Positions 14,001 through 19,906 of a DNA stretch of 19,906 nucleotides are shown here, piece by piece. The DNA is taken from NCBI GenBank assembly GCA_964568815.1, contig CAZMRY010000026.1, positions 1 through 19,906 of the forward strand, in the 5' to 3' direction. A program made the position numbers and the translations under genes. Below the pieces are notes generated by a model. It was not told where the DNA came from. It did no database searches and worked only from the letters and a program-made list of their open reading frames with translations. Position 1 is the stretch's first letter, and each line of letters opens with the position of its first letter. This DNA is from RGIG8700 sp964568815. GTDB taxonomy: Bacteria; Bacillota; Clostridia; RGIG6154.

Positions 14001-15854
14001 CCGAAAGATCAGCAGAATATCTTTAATTACGGTTATGCTATTCCTGCCTATATGATGCTTATTAATGCAACAAATGTAGAGTTCCACAACAGATCTAACA
14101 AAAATAATCTTGTTATTGACTCTATGGCCAACTCCTATATTAAAGACGGTGAGTGGTTCGACCTGGATATGGGTGTTGTAACTACCTTAAGCGGTGACCA
14201 GTTTATTGTAAGAATAAACGGCAAGGAAATTTACAACAAGAGTGTAGATACTGCTACTATCATGAAACCTGGTAAGATGTACATCTTCTTCAGTAAAAAG
14301 GGAATGAGCATTGAAATCAAGAAAGATGAGAATTTCACAGAAGGCGAAATATACAGCATGATGGATAAAAAAGATGTATCCGGAATTGCAGGTACAGAGA
14401 ATGAAATTATTTCTATAGGTGATATCTTATCTGAGGATAAATGGACTGCAGACAATACAACTGCAGAATTTGGAGCAGACTTTATCAAGACACAAGCAAC
14501 GGGCACAGAATTCAGTTCACTTATTTACAGCGAAAAGAAAGTCTATAATGCTCTTGCAAACCTTGATACAGTGCTTAAGCTTGAAAACGATAATGCGTTT
14601 GCGGTTTCTCTGAGAGCAAGCGAGCCTGAGAGCCCGTATAACACAAAATCCAACGACAATTATTATTTCTCACTTAAAGACGGATATGTTGATGTGGTAC
14701 ACAGAAGCTCAACAGAACAACTTCTCGCAAGAATACCTAATAATGGTATATATACAAACGGCGAAAGAACAAACATTCAGGCAGGCGTAGTTGATTGCGA
14801 CGGAGGCGTGAGAGTTGTACTTTATGTAAACGGCACATGCATGCTTGATGTGATAGATGCAAATGCAAGCTTTACAAGCGGCAGCCTTGTTTTATATGAC
14901 AGGATGGGTGTTGGTATGGAAATATATGCACCTTCAATGTCAGCAATAACACTTGAAGATATTCCAAATGAAGCTTATGTTGAAAAGGGAATTATTGCTA
15001 CACAGCAGGCTGCTAAAAAATCATCAGGAAGCTGGAGCGAAACCCAGAAAGCGGTAAACGGTGTAGCACTTGCACAAAACAAGCAGGAAGACGGAGCACC
15101 GGCAACTTTAAATTACGAAATTTCAGCACCGGGAACAGTATACCATGTGTACTATTGGTCAGGTATAACCTATGTTGGAGATGAGAATGTAAAGGTAACC
15201 ATATCATCTCATTATGACGGTGACGACAGAGTATTTAATATTAATAATAAGTTCGGAAAGACCGGATGGATATACCTTGGTGCCTATGCAACTTCAGACT
15301 TCTACATCAGAGCAATGGTTGAAGGTTCAGGAAACGGAACATTGCTTTCAGGCGGATTTAAGCTTATTCCCGCTACAGACACTGACAAACTGTTTACAAG
15401 ACTTATGTATGCAAACAAAGGTGCTGTGGTATTGAATACAGGAAGCAAAAAAGCTTTTGTCGACGGACAGCCAACACTCATTTCAGCAGAGCCTGTTGTA
15501 ACAAACGGCAGAACACTTGTACCAATCAGATTTATTTCAGAAGCATTCGGTGCAAATGTTAAGTGGGACAATGCTACATCATCTGCAATAGTTAAGGCAG
15601 ACGGTCACACACTTGTATTTAAGCTTAACTCAAACACATATACAAAAGACGGTGTTGAGAGATATCTTGACCAGCCTGCTACAACAGTAAACGGAAGAAT
15701 GATGCTTCCGATAAGAGTTGTATCAGAGGATTTAGGTAAGAATGTTTACTGGGAAGAAACAAACAGCGGTCTTATCATAATAAATGATAAAGAAGTGGTT
15801 GTGGAAGGACTTGCTGAAAACATTCAGGCAGCGATAAATTATTACTTGCAGTAA
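11013..15854 (+). CDS. Very large secreted right-handed beta-helix protein (GH141-like) with FN3-like, CBM-like and stalk domains
   Basis: A 1613-residue protein counted from the ATG at 11013, chosen because AGAGG (11001-11005) sits 7 nt before it. A GTG at 10995 in the same frame has no such site and would spoil the signal peptide. The signal peptide is cleaved near TLA23. YVSPNGSDLNQGTFEKPLQT (33-52) and VVFRGGTYNMYEAVEF start a right-handed parallel beta-helix that runs to about residue 573 with many N-N-x-I rungs. AGAVYSYNDFAKRG and GLYSDGELSGNFMHHN (531-546) recall GH141 and related families. After it come an FN3-like domain (about 722-818), a helical FIVAR-like segment (about 823-900), two beta-sandwich regions (about 910-1110 and 1130-1316), a golvesin/CBM-like domain (about 1330-1460) and a paired stalk domain (about 1470-1593) with NGRTLVPIRFISEAFGANV and NGRMMLPIRVVSEDLGKNV. 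Likely a cell-surface polysaccharide-active enzyme. The substrate and catalytic residues are not determined. Confidence 0.88.
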   Translation: MKKNIIAVVLAFIIIFSSVTTLAETQGEGVVIYVSPNGSDLNQGTFEKPLQTLEAAKEKIAKYSNNQPLTVVFRGGTYNMYEAVEFTTKDSGSEKFPVVYKSYEGEQAVFTSANKLDVSLFEHVKDETVLAKIPSEARPYVLKMDLTKAGITVPEKAWDESTGTYLENWISLYLDEKTQMLAQWPNGEMNYDTYSKPELSGPTGEKNPGGGAISVTTPRILNWANTDTDQTFLTGYWGADYRKEVNMLEKADTEKMWLYLKYGTNAGVKSIGTRRYKILNLIEELDIPSEYFVDRKTNTLYYYPPYDLTDKNLYLSCNNNFEIINVNGADNVIFENLKFYGVYRGFSLANSKNIKIQGCTFFGTTDNAIYFATEAKRLGGQYYIGIGLQTLVSGCENIVIDSCDFYDGGTTFITIEVGDSARLIKGNSYITNCFFERSDLIKSAATIFSRYACGFTFKNNTIHNAALHAFNWGGNYITIHNNEIYNVTREPYDAGAVYSYNDFAKRGSDIAYNIIHDTDSKGTRTSHGTRGLYSDGELSGNFMHHNILWQTGAGIHHNAGVTNDISNNIIMDVRNGAMEFAYLDYTSNHATRAEKISQLLEIAPWWGEEFPELYRELEYAKNLEKGSPLTTMNYNITDSKWNWSENALPTLKEFNGNTQIDPTKDTSMFVDYENRDYRLKAGTEFAKQFPDALTDENFSYSDVGVQITEHRKTLPYFNQETSPFVKLYPINGQTDIYPDEVTLSWEIARGADRYTVTVAKDPEMKQIVETQVCDNAYAIITDLNKNTTYYWTVEAENYSAITPSKWNNTDEVYSFITGAYESIDMTMLRYYTERLKREANKMKEAKEPGCFPEGSKQELLDAVEEAEIFFSYTEAQTTQKEIDNQIEHLKEVYTSIATSMYIKDINIDELMPNNMTWYGVGRITQGTGNPMNFEYDEKTGIFKIESTINQHTAITKDELSDGVIRHYKMRVNYNGTGGWFGIAEKGQLELEKDQYFPKDQQNIFNYGYAIPAYMMLINATNVEFHNRSNKNNLVIDSMANSYIKDGEWFDLDMGVVTTLSGDQFIVRINGKEIYNKSVDTATIMKPGKMYIFFSKKGMSIEIKKDENFTEGEIYSMMDKKDVSGIAGTENEIISIGDILSEDKWTADNTTAEFGADFIKTQATGTEFSSLIYSEKKVYNALANLDTVLKLENDNAFAVSLRASEPESPYNTKSNDNYYFSLKDGYVDVVHRSSTEQLLARIPNNGIYTNGERTNIQAGVVDCDGGVRVVLYVNGTCMLDVIDANASFTSGSLVLYDRMGVGMEIYAPSMSAITLEDIPNEAYVEKGIIATQQAAKKSSGSWSETQKAVNGVALAQNKQEDGAPATLNYEISAPGTVYHVYYWSGITYVGDENVKVTISSHYDGDDRVFNINNKFGKTGWIYLGAYATSDFYIRAMVEGSGNGTLLSGGFKLIPATDTDKLFTRLMYANKGAVVLNTGSKKAFVDGQPTLISAEPVVTNGRTLVPIRFISEAFGANVKWDNATSSAIVKADGHTLVFKLNSNTYTKDGVERYLDQPATTVNGRMMLPIRVVSEDLGKNVYWEETNSGLIIINDKEVVVEGLAENIQAAINYYLQ

Positions 15855-15867
15855 AGGAGAAGAGAGA

Positions 15868-18798
15868 ATGAGAATACATAAAAAGCTTATTTCAGCAGTT
15901 CTTGTACTTGTAATGATACTCAGCCAGGGGGCAATAATGCCCCTTGCTGCTGAGCAGTCAGGATACAGTGAAGAAATAGAAATAGTAAAGGCTCTCGGAA
16001 TTATGGTAGGGGACGAAAACGGAAACTTTAACCCTGCAAATAATCTTACAAGAGCAGAATTTGCACAAATATTAACAGTAATGCTCAAAATTAATGACGG
16101 CAAATCTGCGAAAGAAAACGCATGGTATTTCAGAACAGGAGATGGGGTTGAAAACCACACCATAGCTGTTGAAAATGTTCAGAAATTCACAGATGTGAGT
16201 GCACAGCATTGGGCATATAATGTAATCAATCAGGTTACAGATATCGGTTATATGATAGGAACAGGCGAAAATGAATTTTCACCTGAAGATTTCGTTACCA
16301 TAAATCAGGTTAACAAGGTTCTTGTAAATATGCTTGGATATGAAGCATTTGCAATGAAAAACGGAGGCTACCCTGCAGGTTATAACTACACAGCATCGTC
16401 AATAAAGCTCTTAAAAGGCATTAACCACTATGGCGAAACTCCGATTTTAAGAGGCGAGCTTGCAAAAATGCTCGTTAATATGTTTGATATAGAAATGGTA
16501 GAAATCAGCCATGTAACAGACAACGGAACAACAACCTATCAGCAGTCAGACAAGACATTTTTAGAAGAAAAGCTTGAAATCTATAAGGCAGAGGGAAATT
16601 TAACAGAAACATCTGTAACAGGTCTTTATGGAGAGAGCAATTTATCTGAAGGTGAAGTGACAGTTGGCGAAGTTGCCTATAAGGTAGCAAAAAATACAGA
16701 GTATATTAATGATTATCTTGGCAAAACAGTTGAAATATACTATGTGAAAGACGAAAACGACAGAAAAATCATAATCTATGCAACACTTTCTGACGAAACT
16801 GATGATTTTGTTATTAATATAAAAGATTTCGCAAATGTGAATAATGGAAAACTTAAATATTATGACAATGACGAAATAGAAGAAATAGACATAGAATTAA
16901 TGCCGATAGTTATATTTAACGGAACAGCGCAGGAAACAGTCAGAGATGAAATGATTAAAGCTTACGATAACGGAACAATTACTGCAATAAAAACAGACGG
17001 TAAGGGTGCATACGATACCCTTGTTATTGAAGCTTACAGAACAATGTTTGTTCAGAATTTTGCTGACGGAAGTATTGTTAACGGACTTTTGAAACAGGGC
17101 GTTGATAAAGATGCGATTATTGACCTTAATCCTGAAAATAATAAAAATACAACTATCAGGTATTACATAGAAGGAAAAAGTGCAGGACTTAAGGACATAA
17201 CAAGCGGAAGTATTATCGATGTTGCGGCAAGCAGCGGAGAGATTAAAGTTAAAATAACCAAAAATAAAATCAACTGTGTTGTAACAGGAATAGCTGATGA
17301 TGTAGAGGGATATTTTATTTATGACAATCAGGGTAATTCGTACAGAGTTGCAAAGGATTTTGTTAATTCTACAACTAAAAGCTTACCTGATGCAGGAAAT
17401 GAATATGTGTTGTATTTCAACAGCTTTGGAGAGGTTGCTTATGCTGAAGCAGTTTCAACTGAATACAACAATACAGGTCTTGTAATTAAGTCATCTGAGG
17501 AAGGCAGAGGTCTTAAAAAGTCGGTAAAAGTTAAACTTTTAAGTACAACAGGAAGATTTGATGAGTACACATTTGCAGAAAAGGTTTCATTTACTGACGG
17601 CAATGACGAAACAACAAAACTTACAAAAACAACGGAAATGCTTAATATTTTAAGCGAACTTAAGGAAAAAATTATTACATACAGACTTGATGAAAATGGA
17701 CAAATTTGTGCTATTCAAGAACCTGTTGCTTATATTAACAATCAGACGAGAAATACAGGCAGACTTGGTGTATTATATGAAACAAGTACAGAAATTCAAT
17801 ATACAACAGGACATAATATTGATTTCAGGGCATATCTGACTAATGAAACAATAGTTTACAGTATTTCAAGCAGTAATGATGTTGATGATGATGTGAAGTA
17901 TAAGATTTTAACAAGAACAGAGTTTGCAAAAACACCTGACCTTTATGTTTCTAAGGTTGTGGCATACAATACAGACAAAACAAATCCAGAATCAACTATC
18001 TTACTTGCATATAACGATGCACAAACAACATATAAGGGTCACGTAAGCAAAATAGAGCTGTTTGTTGTAGATACAATAAAAAATGCAGTTGACGCAGATG
18101 GCGATAATGTTGTGTTGTTAGAAGGTTCATTTATCGCTGGCAACAGCCAGGCACAGCCAAAGCGACAAACCTATAAAAGTGCTGTGGGAGCATTTTCAAA
18201 AATGGGAGCTTTTATAGATAACGGTTTAACATATGAAGTGCAAAAAGGCGATATAATAAGATGCTTTGAGGTGAATGGCGATGTAAAATATGCAGCACTT
18301 GTTTACAGAAGAGGTCTTGATTATGCAGCTAACGGCAGATTTGAAAAAGGCGCTTTTGCAGGTATTAACGACGGTCTTATGAACACCTCAGGAAACTCAA
18401 ATCCTTTCGTACCAAGATTTACAAGCAACTCATTTACAATGGACGGCTTTACAATCTGGAACGGAAACACATATGCAAATGCTTTGTCATATAAAGAATT
18501 AAGACTTGCGGATATGTTTGTTCTGAGTGTTAACGAAAGATTTATAACTTTAACAACACAGGATTTGTCGGAGCCGGGAAGTGTGCCTGATTATTATGAC
18601 AGCAGATATACTATAATAACCGCTCCTATACCAAACTATCTTACTGTTCAGATAAAAAAAGGAGATAATTACACATCTTCGTCAGGACTGTTTACACAAA
18701 TAAATAGCTATGATACACATCTTAATGACTGTTCAAGAGCAGTGGTGCAGATGTATACCGGCTTATTAACAAAACTTATTATTTTAAACGAAGAGTGA
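15868..18798 (+). CDS. SLH-domain surface (S-layer-anchored) protein
   Basis: A 976-residue protein with a signal peptide (RIHKK, hydrophobic core, cleavage near PLAA before EQ). Three SLH repeats follow directly. The first is EIVKALGIMVGDENGNFNP with LTRAEFAQIL (about 33-72). The second is FTDVSAQHWAYNVINQV with NEFSPEDFVTINQVNKVL (about 107-160). The third is degenerate, SSIKLLKGINHYG with ILRGELAKMLVNMF (about 175-212). By family knowledge SLH triplets bind pyruvylated secondary cell-wall polymer and hold the protein on the envelope. The remaining roughly 760 residues are beta-rich and unrecognised. GGAG (15856-15859) lies just after the preceding stop and only 13 nt separate the genes, so it is co-transcribed with the beta-helix gene. 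It may be a structural S-layer or scaffold component that keeps the operon's products at the surface; that role is inference. Confidence 0.9.
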   Translation: MRIHKKLISAVLVLVMILSQGAIMPLAAEQSGYSEEIEIVKALGIMVGDENGNFNPANNLTRAEFAQILTVMLKINDGKSAKENAWYFRTGDGVENHTIAVENVQKFTDVSAQHWAYNVINQVTDIGYMIGTGENEFSPEDFVTINQVNKVLVNMLGYEAFAMKNGGYPAGYNYTASSIKLLKGINHYGETPILRGELAKMLVNMFDIEMVEISHVTDNGTTTYQQSDKTFLEEKLEIYKAEGNLTETSVTGLYGESNLSEGEVTVGEVAYKVAKNTEYINDYLGKTVEIYYVKDENDRKIIIYATLSDETDDFVINIKDFANVNNGKLKYYDNDEIEEIDIELMPIVIFNGTAQETVRDEMIKAYDNGTITAIKTDGKGAYDTLVIEAYRTMFVQNFADGSIVNGLLKQGVDKDAIIDLNPENNKNTTIRYYIEGKSAGLKDITSGSIIDVAASSGEIKVKITKNKINCVVTGIADDVEGYFIYDNQGNSYRVAKDFVNSTTKSLPDAGNEYVLYFNSFGEVAYAEAVSTEYNNTGLVIKSSEEGRGLKKSVKVKLLSTTGRFDEYTFAEKVSFTDGNDETTKLTKTTEMLNILSELKEKIITYRLDENGQICAIQEPVAYINNQTRNTGRLGVLYETSTEIQYTTGHNIDFRAYLTNETIVYSISSSNDVDDDVKYKILTRTEFAKTPDLYVSKVVAYNTDKTNPESTILLAYNDAQTTYKGHVSKIELFVVDTIKNAVDADGDNVVLLEGSFIAGNSQAQPKRQTYKSAVGAFSKMGAFIDNGLTYEVQKGDIIRCFEVNGDVKYAALVYRRGLDYAANGRFEKGAFAGINDGLMNTSGNSNPFVPRFTSNSFTMDGFTIWNGNTYANALSYKELRLADMFVLSVNERFITLTTQDLSEPGSVPDYYDSRYTIITAPIPNYLTVQIKKGDNYTSSSGLFTQINSYDTHLNDCSRAVVQMYTGLLTKLIILNEE

Positions 18799-18812
18799 TG
18801 GAGGGCAAGAAT

Positions 18813-19906
18813 ATGAAAAAATTAATTTCATTAATTGCAACTGCAACTATGTTACTTTCATGTTGTTCTGCCTTTGCGGCAAATGTTGATATGATCGATA
18901 CAGATCTTTCAACAGGTTATGTTGACATTAAAATATCAGATGCAGGCGAAAAAAGCGTAATATTAGTAACAAATCCGGGCTTTACAAACGAAGAAACGGA
19001 AAATAAAAAAGGTGTAGTACAGAATTATAAGATTTTAACAAGTGATCGTGGCAAAATCAGTTACGGTTTCGGACTTTACAATCCGGGAAATGGTATATAC
19101 AATGTATATCTTGACGGAGTGTATCAGGGATGTTTTACATACGACTTGTCACAAACTGAAAGTGTTGTAGACACTATTATCGGCTATGCAGAAGCTGATG
19201 ACCAAGAAGGTCTTAAAGCATGCCTTGCACAGGAAAGCATTCTTAAGGCTCTTTCACTTGACAATTACAAGCCTTTAATAAGTACGGAAATTGCACTTGA
19301 CACAGAAAAACTTGCAGTTAAGCTTATTGGTAAAATTACAAATGAAACTTTTGACGGAGATGCACTTGATAAGGGTGCAAAAATGCAGAATATAATAAAA
19401 ACTGTTGCAGCTCTCGAACTGTTTAATCAGCAAAAATCAGATGAATTCATATTTAATGAAGATGGCTCGCTGATTTATGACAAAGTTTTGAAACTGTCAG
19501 ATGTAGACGAAAAGTATTCAGTAACAATTTATGACTATTACATAAACGGTTTTACTGAAGGAACAACAACATACAAACTTACAACAAGTGGTCAGAACCT
19601 GGTTAAAAATGCACTTAAAGGCAAAGCTTTTGAATCTGTCGAAAATCTTTACGAAGCTTTTATGGAAACGGTTGTATGCGCAGGTGTTAATAACTCAACA
19701 ATAAGCGGAAGCACCGGAACTGCAACATTCGGTCATATAAAAGGTCTTTTAACAAATGCAAACAAAGCACAGACAGGTGTTACAGGAAATATAACAAACT
19801 TTATTGCAAACAAACTTGCAGGAACTGCAACACAAATAAATGATATAGAAGAATTAAACAGCCTTATTTCACAGTATGCAGCCCTTGAAGGACAGACGAC
19901 TTCAGG
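18813..19906 (+). CDS. Secreted protein of unknown function, 3' end outside the window
   Basis: The frame opens at the ATG at 18813, 14 nt after the SLH gene, with GGAGGG (18800-18805) 7 nt before it. It stays open for 364 codons to the window edge. The signal peptide MKKLISLIATATMLLSCCSA gives cleavage near AFA22. LLSC17 could instead act as a weak lipobox, so a lipoprotein is possible. Residues about 35-110 look like a beta-sandwich (GYVDIKISDAGEKSVILVT, then YGFGLYNPGNGIYNVYLDG). This is followed by helical repeats rich in Ala, Leu and Lys, with paired motifs such as VENLYEAFMETVVCAG. I recognise no enzyme family. Position in the operon suggests an envelope or S-layer-associated protein. 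Confidence 0.82.
   Translation, partial: MKKLISLIATATMLLSCCSAFAANVDMIDTDLSTGYVDIKISDAGEKSVILVTNPGFTNEETENKKGVVQNYKILTSDRGKISYGFGLYNPGNGIYNVYLDGVYQGCFTYDLSQTESVVDTIIGYAEADDQEGLKACLAQESILKALSLDNYKPLISTEIALDTEKLAVKLIGKITNETFDGDALDKGAKMQNIIKTVAALELFNQQKSDEFIFNEDGSLIYDKVLKLSDVDEKYSVTIYDYYINGFTEGTTTYKLTTSGQNLVKNALKGKAFESVENLYEAFMETVVCAGVNNSTISGSTGTATFGHIKGLLTNANKAQTGVTGNITNFIANKLAGTATQINDIEELNSLISQYAALEGQTTS

Noticed and set aside
15420..15800. Copper amine oxidase activity
   Set aside because: The match is only to the N-terminal stalk domain, which is common in clostridial surface proteins and carries no oxidase active site.
15732..16163. Minus-strand ORF of 143 codons spanning the beta-helix/SLH gene junction
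   Set aside because: Overlaps the end of the stalk domain and the start of the SLH gene, both well supported. The translation resembles no known protein.
883..19906. Cellulosome-type scaffold or enzymes
   Set aside because: No dockerin calcium-binding repeats or cohesin domains were seen in any of the secreted proteins, and no sortase LPxTG signals.

Overview
The window looks like chromosome from an uncultured, low-GC anaerobic Firmicute of the class Clostridia. The reasons are A+T-rich DNA, strong AGGAGG-type ribosome binding sites, TTGACA/TATAAT promoters, signal peptides of the MKK...(S/A)A type, S-layer homology (SLH) domains and the paired repeat called the copper amine oxidase N-terminal or 'stalk' domain. 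The general style (SLH proteins, very large multi-domain secreted proteins, a right-handed beta-helix carbohydrate enzyme) resembles polysaccharide-degrading gut or rumen Clostridia such as the Monoglobus group. That placement is only inference. No rRNA, tRNA, CRISPR array, phage or transposase gene was seen.

Layout. Positions 1-317 (minus) hold the N-terminal cupin part of an AraC-type regulator, cut by the window edge, with a textbook promoter and a palindromic candidate operator behind it. A HU-type DNA-binding protein (565-840) is followed 42 nt later by an 1184-residue secreted protein with a large internal duplication (883-4437). The gap 4438-4808 is filled by a structured palindromic repeat element framed by terminator-like arms. 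A lipoprotein solute-binding protein of the LplA type (4809-6347, plus) converges on a cytoplasmic GH31 alpha-glycosidase (6504-8630, minus). A second palindromic repeat sits inside the shared bidirectional terminator between them. GH31 is divergent from a 657-residue secreted protein of unknown function (8840-10813), and both have good promoters in the 209-nt gap. The right half (10921-19906) is a tightly spaced unit on the plus strand: a 25-residue mini-ORF resembling the start of HU, a 1613-residue secreted beta-helix protein with a C-terminal stalk domain, a 976-residue SLH-domain protein, and an unknown secreted protein that runs off the window.

How it may work together (inference). The surface proteins would bind or cleave a polysaccharide at the cell envelope. 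The LplA-type lipoprotein would capture released oligosaccharides and GH31 would split alpha-linked sugars in the cytoplasm. The AraC regulator may control at least itself and GH31, because a matching ARTAATACCGC-type motif lies directly upstream of the -35 box of both genes. The permease genes expected with the solute-binding protein are absent from the window.

Most worth a second look: the shared AraC-site candidate; two unrelated palindromic repeats that both sit in the loop of terminator-like stems; the HU-like mini-ORF in front of the surface operon; and the domain architecture of the 10921-19906 operon. I did not find a clearly new defence or mobile system.
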